Shown piece by piece: positions 50,301 through 63,200 of a DNA stretch of 64,000 bases. Under the pieces are notes generated by a model. The model saw only the letters and a program-made list of their open reading frames with translations. It did not search any database and was not told the origin of the DNA. Positions within the stretch are counted from its first letter, which is position 1, and every line of letters begins with the position of its first letter. A program made the translations under genes and the position numbers. The stretch is taken from positions 24,809,003 to 24,873,002 of the forward strand of contig NC_135551.1 of the NCBI RefSeq assembly GCF_964340395.1, in the 5' to 3' direction. This DNA is from Glandiceps talaboti (lineage: Eukaryota; Hemichordata; Enteropneusta; Spengelidae).

Positions 50301-53300
50301 TTCTAAATTATATTTTATACTTGTTTTACAATTTTTAATTCTTTTTCAAAATGTTCTTGATAATGGGAATACAGTTCAGATGCAAAGATGTTATTTAGCA
50401 CATATGACATTATCACAATAAGATAAAACTTGTGAACAAAAAAAAACATCACAACCACAAAACAATGATAACATGAATTCAAAATAGCACATAGATGACA
50501 TAGTGACAACACAACACTATAAACCTGTGCTTTTTTGTTTGTCTTACCAATATGGTACTTCTGAGATATAGTCTGGTATCAGAACTATCTAGACTAGCCA
50601 GGAGAGACTGTGAAGAGTTGGGTGGGTAATTTCTTTAGATTAGTTTTTTTTTAAAGAGAGATGGGGGGGTAAGCATAGCATGCAATATACAAGCAAATCA
50701 TGGTTCATATTATATAGCGATGGATTTGTATGTTATCAGAGTAATGCCAAGTACGTTAAGTATCTATCCCAGTTTTGTTCCCCTCCCTTCTCACATCTTG
50801 TTCATATTTGTCTTTGTGAAGCATATCTAGACTTGTAACTCCTTTTGCTGGTTTTTATAAAGTACACGTGAGTGTGTTCATTTGATTTGAATCTTGAAAT
50901 TATTCACCAACCACTATTTTTTGAGTCATATATACTACACTATATATTATGTAAATTTCACCTGTATCTTGCCCAAGATAGCCTCAATGATCACTTTCAA
51001 TCCAAAACTATTTCAAATTTACATGGTCCATATTTTAGGCATCATATGTAAATCATATGTAAATCAGATGTAAATCATTGAATATTCTTGCCAGTTGTAA
51101 TTTTGCTTTGAAATTATTATTATTTTCTTTTTCTGGAATTCTTTGAAAAACTTTTATTTAATTTATCCACAGCTGGAAAATATTACTGTTTTGTCTGCAA
51201 TTCCTGTTTCGAGCAAATTATCTGATAATTTTTTATTGCAAATTTTTTACACTAAAACATACTAAATTTACATGCACACCATAATAATTGTAATGTAAGT
51301 TGTATGTAGACCTACAACAGCTATACTTTATTTTTGGACCCTCTGTTCAATTTAAAATTTCAGCATACAGTTAAAATTATATAACTTTATCTACATCACT
51401 GCATTAAAACTGACTGCAAAATTTACTCTGTTCTTGACATTATTAGATATTCTGATTGTGGTGGAGAGAAGAGGTGAATCTTGGCAAAACTCTGATAACA
51501 TAACTATATTGTATATCTTACTAAAAAATTAAAAAAAAGTATATCAACCAATCACCATTCCTTAAATTGTCACATGCCAAGATATTAAATTTGTCTATTT
51601 CATTATAGCATAGCTCTTTACGGTGAGGTTATCATCATGCTGGTGAGAGTTCTGAGTAATGCATGCATCTATCAATCAACCAATTAAACTTCATCTGTAA
51701 TGATTTATTTTTTCAATGATACAACATGCTTATCTATTAGAAAGCCTGGAAAAAAAGTTGTTAAGAATCACTTATTTAAGTACATGCGTTGAACAGAGTT
51801 GAATTAATAGCTACATCATGTCAAGTCCTTACAATGCAAGATATACTAGTGTAATGCATTACTATCATAAAAAGAGAGTAAAAACTAAATTCCATTCTCT
51901 ATGCATTTCAGATCAGCTGTCTAGAATAGAAACTACAAGAAAACTGAAGGGTAATAATAGTTTGGTGTATCTTACCTCCTGTAATTCTTCAAGTCTCTTT
52001 GCTTCTCTTTCTTCGTCATCATCAAAGTGTGAGGGCGTCTTGGATTTTCTGCCTTTCTTCTTGCGCTTTCGAAACCTCTGATGAAAATATTTAAGACTTT
52101 TATTTTGTATGTAGTCAAAAAACAGCAGACACTCTCATGATTTAGCAACATTATTAGTTGAATCATGATATAGTGGGTCGTTTTTATCACCCCATGTTAT
52201 CCTACATTCTCAATCTCATCATTGATTGTCAGTATAAACAGGCGTTACATTTTGATGATTGTGATTTTGATGCCTGTGATGCCAGCTTGGATCAGTGATT
52301 GTCATTTTCATTTTGTTGTCATGAATACATGGTATATCGATATCACTTTTATTTCAGGAATTTGTTCTCGCAACAGACAATAGAATTTTTACTGACCAGT
52401 CATTGTGATAAGCTGCATTGAAGATAGTGCATAATTTTAATTATTTGTGTGTAGCTCTCTTGTATTTAAGCAATTCCTATATACCTTTTTTCATCTATCG
52501 TATCAATTTTGTATTGTTTTCAGAATTGTAATTTTAACTGCTGACAGTTTCCCAATTTCCCCTCATGGGATCAATAACATAATTAATATATATATTATTG
52601 GTAATATTTTTGCATTTATGACCATAACCCCTTATCAATTATCCTTGTTTTAGTAACTGCTTATGATGATACCTAGGTTTTACAAAAATCAAATTAAAAA
52701 TGAAAACCTATCAAGAGACTTCTGAAGTACAGTACCTGGTGCAATTACATAACTGTACATTTTTTTTTCAAATTTAAAAAACAATCACACTTTATTAAAA
52801 AATGCCACCAATTACATGCATAGATAAGTTGTCTCACTCATCATAAACAACATTGTCTAACCAACCAAAAGTTCTTACCAATAATCATTTTGGCTAGACA
52901 TAGATAATCAAAATTACAAATGACAATAAAATTCTAACTCACCATTTCAGTACTGGTTGGTGATTGTGTTGGTAAATTACCACTAGCTAAGAATTTCCTA
53001 CGTAGTGTACCATCTGACACATCAGACAATGGTATGCTGGTATTAGATTTTTGAGACTGCCTTGTTGATGGCCTTGACTTTGCCTGCAAGTGAAAAAAAA
53101 ATGAGAACATTCTTATTGAGCAGTGTTTTCAAAAATACCTACATGTAGCTGCTACAATTATACTACAGTAGTTAAGTTTTGATTTTGATTTTTTCAGCCT
53201 TTTTTTCGTTGTTGAGCTTTTTTTTTACGTTCTGGGGGTTTTAACAGTTTTGAATGCAAAAACCTGGAATGATAAAAAGCTATTAAAAATAAAAATAAAT

Positions 53301-53927
53301 ATAAATCATTTTTTTTTTTGAACGCTCAAAATAAAAAAGTAATGCTACAATTATTGCAGAGTTCTATGCTATAACAAGCATTCCGAATGTAAGATGAGAG
53401 TAACTTTTTTCTCTGTTAACAGTGTAAAGTGTCAACCCCACCCCAACCCCCTTCGACTTTCATATCATTACCACTACCAGTACCACTGGCTCAGCTCAGG
53501 GAGGTACAATATAATAATATCATCACATCACAGGCTCCATGCACAGAAAACAACAGCACATCTGAATAACACGAAGCTATAAGACAAATATTCATGTCCG
53601 AACTAGAAAAAAACCATTCAAGTTCAAACGCTTCCCCACACACTCGGACATAAATATAGAAAGAGAGCGGCTGAAATTGTCACCCCAGCCAAAAACCATT
53701 TCTCTGTCAATTTGATAGTAAAATTGTGGGTTATGATCAGTGTCACCAAGGCCCTTACATAAATCGAGCTAATTCGCAGCCGTTAATGACCGATTGCGAG
53801 AATTTCACACACAAACCTCATCTTCAGCATCCGTAGCACTCATTTTGGTTGTGTTCTTAGCAAAAGAGACCTCCTTCGGCTCTTTTTGCTTGTCCGGAGA
53901 TGACGTCTCGCTCTTTTCGTCAGCCAT
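37326..53927 (-). CDS. Unrecognised 581-residue charged coiled-coil protein, 13 exons
   Basis: Coding exons in order of transcription: 53817-53927, 52943-53083, 51976-52077, 47202-47360, 46300-46398, 45377-45536, 41958-42127, 41247-41345, 40589-40764, 40057-40117, 39129-39421, 37833-37944 and 37326-37388. All junctions are GT-AG and the phases agree, giving one frame from ATG to TGA. There is no signal peptide or TM, so it is cytoplasmic or cytoskeletal. Residues 1-84 are Ser/Thr-rich and disordered; 85-118 are basic (RKRKKKGRK). Residues 105-171 form a long charged helix (EDLTKLRNHYYYEY, DELYKKIAEKEEK). A conserved-looking block VDNFWEDIQ is near 225. Residues 360-400 form an Arg-rich helix (IRDRERRRLRLMYEYALTHQ), and 430-525 are Ser-rich. 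An X-box next to its start suggests a ciliary or axonemal role (inference). A small exon in the long intron 47361-51975 could have been missed. Confidence 0.82.
38614..39030. mobile_element. MITE-like inverted repeat in an intron
   Basis: Long inverted arms, about 38614-38735 and 38920-39030, begin ACTGAGGGATC and end GATCCCTCAAT. They share TTATGTTCCC, AACAATTTAGATAGATAAG and AACAGGCTTCC. There is no ORF inside. It lies between exons 11 and 12 of the coiled-coil gene. Confidence 0.7.
39990..40031. repeat. (ACA)n microsatellite
   Basis: Uninterrupted ACA/CAA run in an intron, 26 bp from exon 10 of the coiled-coil gene on its donor side. Confidence 0.95.
44190..44325. repeat. GTCT/GT microsatellite in intron
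   Basis: CTGT and GT repeats within the intron between exons 6 and 7 of the coiled-coil gene. Confidence 0.95.
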
Positions 53928-54217
53928 GATTGCTTGTTGTTTAGGCAACAACCCTTATGACCTTTGACATTAATACTGCCCTCTCTAGATATTCTTGAGA
54001 AATGATTATCGTATTTATTTTCGCGTTTGGCTAGGATTTTGATGGTGAAATATCGATCTGATCATTATATCCTCATCAGATATTCGTTCCTCCCTTCTCC
54101 TGACGATCAAATTATTCCAAAAATATTCCATTGTGGGTGTCACGTTGATATTTGTACTTGGTCATAGTTTTCTCGCGGGTAGCGAGAACACACGAGACTG
54201 ACGCGTAGACTTCCAAC
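53928..54217. promoter_or_regulatory. Bidirectional promoter region
   Basis: The 290 bp between the ATG of the minus-strand coiled-coil gene (53927) and the ATG of UFL1 (54218). No TATA box is evident on the UFL1 side. The interval must hold both 5' UTRs and both core promoters. Head-to-head spacing under 1 kb is typical of bidirectional promoters. Confidence 0.7.
53936..53949. promoter_or_regulatory. RFX-type X-box
   Basis: The plus strand reads GTTGTTTAGGCAAC; on the minus strand it is GTTGCCTAAACAAC. Both half-sites fit the RFX/DAF-19 X-box pattern (GTHNYY, 2 bp, RRNAAC); only the spacer is TA instead of the usual AT. It is 9 bp upstream of the coiled-coil gene ATG and 268 bp upstream of UFL1. 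RFX factors drive ciliary genes. Confidence 0.6.
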
Positions 54218-57200
54218 ATGTCCCGAACAGATTGGGAAGAAGTGAAACGTCTGGCAGCAGATTTTCAGCGAGCACAGCTGAGCAGCGCTGTCCAGAAGTA
54301 AGTAAAGTGGTCGTTAAAGAATTGATTATGATATCGTACAAGATGACTGTTATTAAAGTCTGATTATCTTCGAAAGAATATGTGTAGGACTGGTTTGGTT
54401 CACGGACTGATGCGTTTCAAAACAGATCGCAGATGATCATGTATAATCGATCGATGGTGCAATCAGACGAAATGTTCACCTGTTGAACAACACAAATCGG
54501 TAAAAATTCCTGGATGACTTCTGTGGTACAATGGGCCACTATGACCACTCGAATTTGAGTGGGAATCAGACGCACAAATTCGATGAGGGGGTTTTTGAAC
54601 TTCATCTTTTAACTCGCAGCTCACCTTGGTTCATTATAATTTATATATAACTTATAAGTTCTATATTCGCTCACCAAAATTTAGTTGCATTTGTAACAAA
54701 GATAATGCCAGTTATGTAGATCTAGCTATATTTTAAAAGAAAGACTACTACTGATATACCCCCAGTGTTTTTTTAGCAGTAGTCGTATACTGTTATATTT
54801 TTGCTTTGTTACATTTATGTGTATGTTGACTTGTATAATAAATGGATAATATAATTGCATAATTTACCCCCCCCCCTCCCACCACACACACACACACACA
54901 CCGTCACCAGAGACCATATCTGCACTGTTAAGCCTTGAACTTGACATACTCGCCTGTATTATATTCTATATTTAAAAATAAAACAAAAGATGTAATGTTC
55001 AAATCAAATGATATTTCATTATTTTCAGACAATTTATAAGTAAATAGAGTCCACTACATTGCAGACAAAGATCAAAATCCATGACAGGATAAGTTACAAT
55101 CACTTTCATCTGACATCACCAAACTGTGTTTCACACATATATTTCTAACATTGATACTATAATTTGGTTAGATTTAATATGACAATACTTCAGACATGTT
55201 GCCTCATTACAGATGTAAACAAAATACTTGATGAAGAACCAAATACAAATGCATAGGAATAATAACACATTGTTACCACTGAAGTAACAATGTGTTACAA
55301 TTACCAATTAATTGTGAGAATGACAATAGCCCATTGTAGTAGTTGTAGTTTACCCCTGATAATGTTGATGAGATGACAGCAAATGTGCAAGATTTGCTTC
55401 CAAGAAATCTTCTTTTTTTTACTCTGTGAGTAGACATTTTCATTAGTTACTTGTATATTGTTTTCATTTGTAATGAGTCACTGTCAACCAGCATGTCAAA
55501 AGTGTTCTCCTCATCTACCTAGTACATATTATAGTATCAAAGAAAGTGTGTGACACACAGTTTTGTAATTGACCTTTAATTTTTACCCCTTTATTTTCAG
55601 ATTCCATATTTTTCAATTCTGTATTTTCATTGTTTTCTAGGTTATCAGAACGTAACTGTATTGAAATCGTCAATAAACTAGTAGAGGAGAGAGTCATTGA
55701 TGTCATCCACACAAACGATGGCAAAGAATACCTTACACATGCACAGTTAACCAGAGAAATCAGAGATGAACTTATTGTACATGGAGGTAAGCGACAATGT
55801 CAAAGTCTGAATGTCGTCCATTCCCCCCCCCCCCTCGCCGCACATCAGTTCACAAGAAATTTAGTTCAGAGTCTGACTACATAGAAATACATTGTAGTAT
55901 ATTGTAAAGTATGGTATATTGATATTTTAGTTTGATTGCCTATGATAATATTATAAGATTTGAACGTATATGTTTAAAACAATACCAAGACTACATCTAC
56001 ATTATGATGTACCCATTAATTTATCATTAATTTATTTTCATATTTCTTACAGGTCGTATTAACCTCGTGGATCTCCAACAGGTATGTACAAATGTACACT
56101 AGCTGTAACTGAGGTATATTTTTTTCAATTAGACAACCACAATATAATACATTGAAAATTGTTATATTAATAATTAGACAATGTACATGTCAATTTCAGA
56201 TCTATTTTATCTGTAAGTAATATAGTAATAAATTGAAATAGAGATTCATTGGGGTGCTGTTTTTTGAGTGCGGACCTAGAAGTCAGTTTGATTGGATATA
56301 TTGTACCATACAATGTGTACTGTTAGGAATAGATGTTTAGAAGCATTCACATTCACATTCACTCATTAGAAATAAAATTGTTAAAATGATTTAATACAAG
56401 CATGTTTGATTTTTGTCACCAGCTTCTCAACGTTGACTTCAGCCATATTGAAACCAAGGCCAATGAGATTATCAAGGGTGACAAGGGTTTGAACTTTATA
56501 CTTGGTCAGTTGATTGACAGGTAGGTCAACATGGGGTCATCAAAAATGACAGGTCAACATGGGGTCATCAAAGATGACATACATGTAGGTCAACATGGGG
56601 TCATCAAAGGTGACATAGGTCAACACAGGGTCATCAAAAGTGGCATACATGTAGGTCAACATGGGGTCATCAAAAAATGACATAGGTCAACATGGAGTCA
56701 TCAAAGATAAGATAATTTAATACTTGGTCAGCTGATTGACTAAACAGTCAACGTATTTCTTGATTTTCAATGATGTTGATATCATCAAGATATTTGGTTG
56801 CCAGCTGAAACCCATGAAAATTTGTCTGGAATGAACAACAAGAATTTATTATTGTTTTCGACAGTTCTCACTAGATCATAAAAACATAAATACAACTGTA
56901 ACAGGTAGTGTTAAAACAGTAAGTACTGTGTGATGGATAGAGTGAAACAGATGACAAATAGTAAACAGAAACATTAATATACTGTCAGCCAAGTTTTCAA
57001 GTGATAACGTTTATAAAGTACTAACTATTTATCACATATAGTTATGTTTTGTAATGTAATGATTATTATTATGATCATGAAATTTGAACCGATAAAGAGT
57101 ATTCACCATGGAATTACCAACACAAACTCATGACTTATTTGAATTACCATGTACTCGCACACCACATCCACTCACACTTGGCACATACACACGTTTAATT

Positions 57201-60200
57201 CAGAAATCTATTTATATTTACTCAGGTAGGAAGAACTCACAATTTGAATTACTTTTCTCGACAGGGATTACCTTGATAAGTTAGGTGATGAAATCAATGA
57301 TAAGTTACAAGAGAGTGGTCAAGTTACCATTGGAGAACTTACCAAACAGTATGACTTACCAGGAGAGTTTATCACAGAGGTAGGGACTTTGTCATTCATT
57401 ATTTCATGTGTAAATCTTTGAATGTCAACATATGCTAGAGAGCTTGAATGTATGTTAAAAGTACCTAGACCTTCATAAAAAGTATTTTATTTTTACATAG
57501 TTAGCATAAGTATGTCATTGACATTGTGTGTAAAATTGCAGTTTTACCAAGGAAACTGTCAATTATTGTGATTCACACTATCAGTTCAAAAGCTGCTTCT
57601 GAAAATTAGTCAGAGTAGCAAAAGTATGCAATCTTTATGTTTTTGATAAACAGTGCAATATGACATATTGTTATTTGCCTTCCAAAATACGATTTGTATG
57701 TCCCTTTCAGTGCGCCATCTAATGATAGCAAAATGAGAAAAACTAGGATTTCTTGTGAGTCACCACATAGTAAGAGATGGGGATCACCAAAATTTGGTGC
57801 GTCACTAGAAATTGTGTGCATCAGTGGTGCATCAAATTGGCTCAGAAGACACACTGATCCCTTTAAAGTTTTAAAGTCAGCTGTTATATTGCCCTCTAGT
57901 GGTGGTGATGATAGAGGATTATTAATATTTGCAAGAATAAATGTTCATGGACTCAAGTTCATCGGTTCATTTTTGGCTGATGTCTGTCAGCATTGGCAGG
58001 GATTTACTACCACAAACATTCATTCACTTCACACCTGGGTTCTAATGGCCTAGTGTATGAATTGAATGTATGGTAACTTTTGTAAATTATGATTCCAGGT
58101 GATAGAAGAGAGACTTGGTAGCATCATTCAGGGTCAGATGCATGAATATGACAGAGGGGTTATCTTTACCGAGGCTTTTGTAGCCAGACAAAGTGCCATG
58201 ATTAGAGGAGTCTGTACTGCAATTACAAGGTAATGTGTGACCCATGATAGAACCCAGTGTGCCCTCTAATGATAGCCAAATTTTGTTGCTGTGAGTCAAA
58301 ATGAGAAAAACTGGGATTTCTTGTGAGTCACCACATAGTAAGAGATAAGGGAACACCAAATTTTGGTGCATCACTAGAAATTGTGTGCATCAGTGGTGTG
58401 TCAAATTGGCTTAGAGGGCACACTGCTTGGGCCTCTATTGACACTGTTTCCCAGCTTCACAAATACCAAACCTTGAATATTGCCGTCTCAAATAATGAGA
58501 TGGCAATTTCTAGTTGTCACCACTATACGGAATCTATGCCATGAGCCAGGTGACAAGGTGTCGCCTTTCTGTAAACAGTAAACATCAAATAAAGAACTAA
58601 ATTTTATCATTTTATCCAATGCCTATATGGTAAACCTGTTTCCCAGCCATCCCTATCTACATTAACTTTCACTGTCAGCTTGAGAGTTCCATGTGAAACT
58701 TTCTTGATCCAGTTACAATGACAACATGAATCATCACACTAAAGTGTGTTTTGTGCAATTTGGTGTTTGTCAAGAGTGAAGATAAATCGATATTTGAAAT
58801 AAAGTAATTGATAACCGCTTACTAATTTCTTTTCTCCTTTATACAGACCAACACCAGTTATAAATCTTATGAATCAATATAAACTCCAAGAAAAACTCTT
58901 CTACAGTAAGTACTTTGTGAAACTATTTTAACACTACATGTATGTGTACACTAGTAGTAATAATCAAAGAATAGTCATTACAAATGTATGGAAAAGTGAA
59001 CTTGTCTGATTAAGGCCACAGTTGCTATAGTCATTTATACTCATTACATTCTGGTATTTGGCATTTTGGGAGCTCAAGCTTACAGTTGAATATTGATAGC
59101 TCTACACACACAAATCGTCATCAATCTTTGACATGTTGATGATAAAGGTAAATAAAAAAATCAAAATAACATACATGTCAGACTCATACAACCCACAGAT
59201 GTATGTAGAATGATGTGTACATTTGGCCAGGAGTGAAAGTAGATAATTTATTATGAAATAAATGACCATAAAATGGCAGGAAGATCTCATTCTGAACAGT
59301 TGAGAGTAAAATGTTTGGGAGGACAGGTGATTTTGGTTTTTGTCTGCCCTTTTTAACATCAATGAATGAAGATTTAGCTATATTTTCATGATAACCTTAT
59401 CGATGAAATTTGGTACTTGACTCTGCAATTCACTCATGTGGAAATATATGAGACTGTTTTATTTATTTTGAGCACCAGTGTATTTTCAAATTGTACTTGG
59501 CCTTATATTCTACCAATGTAGTGTACAGTAACATATCACCCGTTACTTTCTGTTTCAGCAATCCTTGAAGATTTAATTAAATGTGGTCGTCTTAAAGGCA
59601 ACATAGTGGGTGGAAGGCAAGATAAAGCAACATATGTACCTGATATCTATGCAAAGACACAGAATAACTGGATAGATTCCTTCTACCAGCAGAATGGATA
59701 TCTTGGTTAGTCTATCTAACAATAAGATCACATATTACCATTACATAAATGCCAATATCTTGTCACCACAATTAGATAGTATCAATGAAACTATTTCTCT
59801 GACTAGTAACATGCTACATCAGTATTGTGTGTGTGTGTGTGTGTGTGTGTGTCTGTGTGTCTGTGTGTGTCTGTGTGTCTGTGTCTGTGTCTTTGGTGTG
59901 TATGTTGTCCCCAAGTATTGCAATTGCACCATTCACACATGCAAACTACAAAAGTTATTGACTTTGAGGTGAAAAATAAACAGCTCCTTTTATATAACAC
60001 TTCTCAAAATATACTCAAAGTGCTTCACAATTGTCAATCCTGGCACAGAGTTACAAAGGCACGACACCCATTATTTTTTATCGACTCTCTGAGGAGCATG
60101 CGATGCCTGCTGCCTCTGTGTATAAGCACATAATTCAAATCTTCCACATAGCAACTTTCATCCTACTAGGTCCCCAATTACACAGCTGGATTGACAGAGG

Positions 60201-63200
60201 CTCAATCATGATTCAAATCTTGCCCCTGAGGAATTTAGCCATTCAGAAACAAACAATATCTATAAGGTTCAAACCAGAAACATGCAGATTCCAAGCCAGC
60301 CACTCTAACCATGATGATATTGTTAATTACTAATAGTTTCTTTATTTTCATCATTTCAATGTAGAATATGATGCCCTGGCAAGACTAGGAATTCCTGACA
60401 GCAAACAGTTTGTGAAACGACGTTATAAATCTAAGGATTTACTCTACCTACAAACTGTATGTGTAGGTAATGCAATCAAAGACCATGTAGAAGCCAGCAT
60501 AGAGGAAGCTCTGTCTAACGGTACATGGATTGATATCACTGTAAGTTATTATAGTGTCATATTCTAGTTACCCACCAACCAGCATTTTTTGAAAGAAATG
60601 CCACAAGAGGGCATTCCACATGAGAAAAATGGAGGGCAAAAATATGTATGCAATATATGAAGTAATCAGCACCATGTTACCACAACAACTATCTTTTGAG
60701 TTCCTAAAAATTATGATTTATCTGAAACATAGTTAACAATATTTTGGCTGGTTGAGAATACAACCAACTTTTCTCGTGAAACACTTCAGGTATGATGATT
60801 CTTCAAAGGAGCCTACAATACTCAACATTCATTGCCCTCACTTCTGGTCTAAAGGCTGTTCCTGAACAGCACTCCTAGTGGCCAAACTGTACAATCTTTT
60901 GTTTTTCTGATAACTGGTGTATAGTGTATTGTTTTGCAGCAGAACAGAGTGAATGTCTAGCAATAATATTCAAAGTGTATAATATAGAGTGCAAACAGGC
61001 GCGGAATATTAATATCATTGTTTGATGTGTGTATGTTTCAAATTTCAATGTTACAAAAAAAATCTGTAAGAAGAACCTTACTGTATTTTTTTTCTTCATT
61101 TTTTTGGAAAAAAAATTTGTGACTGGTGTATATTGTTTCTGGTTTACAATATAAAAAGAAATGTATGAAATGTAAAGTTTTAAAAAAAATAATTTAGGTG
61201 AGAAAGTTGTCGGAGATTCAAGTCATTTTTGGACTCGTGTACTAAAAGATATGACACTGTAGTCATCATAATAATATCACTGGGATTTTGTCTTTCCTGA
61301 AGTCATCCAAACAGCTTGGTTGGTTTTGTTGAACATAAACGCTTACATCCACCAGTAACAACATATTCTCTTCTCATCGGTTCTACCGATATCTCTTTGT
61401 GATTGCAGCCCATACTTCCATCACCATTTACAGAGACCGATGCCAATCAGTTCTTACAACATATTATGAAAGGTAAAACAGGAGCTTGTGTCTACTGTGA
61501 CAGTATTGTGTCCAGTGAGAAATTTATCAACAATTGCAAAACTCCTTTTGAAGATCTTATGAGGGTGAAAGCTGAATCGGTAAGTTTGAAGAATTATGTT
61601 GCATGGGCCAGTGTGTCATACCATATAACCAAGAAGCCGTACGAATTCAATGCAACCTGTGTAATACATTTTGTAGTAATTCTGAAGTCAGTATACTTTG
61701 ACTAAATCACTCAGCCTTCTTCTGCTATTATAAAAACATGGTTCAGACTTGTCATGTGACCACAGGAGTGTGTTGTATACTGTCCGTATTTCCATCCCCT
61801 TGTCCCTGTAAGAGACAAGTATTGCTGTTTAATCTTTGATAGCTTTTTTTTCACTGCATATTTAATGCCATGATCCTAACTTGAGATCACCTTGATATTT
61901 TCAGGTTTGATGGAACGAACATGTTGTTATAGGCCTAAAGCATTCAGTTGAACTAAAAAAGTTCCGTTACCATTTTCTCACATCGATATTTTATGTTGTT
62001 GTGTATCAACTAGTTTCACTCTGAGTGAATGCAAACATGATTTCCTTAATTTCTGTATTGTCATAGGATTCCAAGAATGCAGCTACACTTTTACTGGAAG
62101 AAAAGGAACCTGTCACTAGTGGTGGAGATGGCAAGAAAGACAGAAAAGATGAAAGAAAGAAACGTGCGCAAGGTGGTAGTGGTAGTTTACACTCTGGAGG
62201 AGGAGGTAACGCCAGGGAAGTGAAAACTAAGAAAAATAAAAAAGGCAAAGGAAGAGGTGATGATGATGACTTGGATACAGAAACATCAGTGCAAGGTAAG
62301 TAAGGTTGTCATGGTAATTGTTACCATGGTAATTGTTGCCATTGTAAATATTGTCATTTCCATTTCAAAATAAGTGTCAATCAGTTCTGTATGCACAACT
62401 GTGGCTTCTTCAAAATGGTACTGGATTTTACTTGAAATCAAGGAGCTCTCAAATTTGTTAATAAGATGCAGAATAATGACAATAAATGGCCACTTGAGGG
62501 CATACTACATACATGAAAATGTGGTGTGTGTGTCTTCAAGGGTTGAAATAATTTGTCGACTGAAATTAAAAAAAAAACCTTGTTAATTCTAGATGACCAA
62601 AACATAATATTGAATAATATCAAATTTTGCATAATTTTGAATGAGACAGTTTGAAATTAACGAGACTATTAACTTTAACTTTTTTGTTATAGCACCAAAA
62701 GGCAAACAGAAAGAACTGAAATTTATGTCGGTCAAAGAAATAGAAAATGTGCTTGAAGAAACACTACAAGACTGTCCAGATGAGTTTCTAACAGAGATAG
62801 CAACACAGTTACACAGGTAAAAGTATTTTATTAATCACCAGCAAATATTTAGATTTTAAAAGAGTAAACTTGGAGAGTTTCACTTTACTGATATAATCTA
62901 TATGTATGTAAGTGTCTGTCCATTGATAGCCATTTTAATACATGTGTGATTCTGAAATACCACAATGGCAAGTCAACAAGCTAACACAGACACAAAGTAA
63001 TACTATTATTGTGGTATGTTGATATAAGCTATTATATATAGCCTATATATGGGCATTGATGTCATTACGCTGAGTAGGGTGGCATCTCTGGTAGAAGGTT
63101 TTTCTCAAGTGGCAGCAAATTTAACCCATTCAGTGTTTACTCTGTGTTGAGTACAGGGTGGTTATTATATCCACATAACCAATGCATCGCTGTCATCCAC

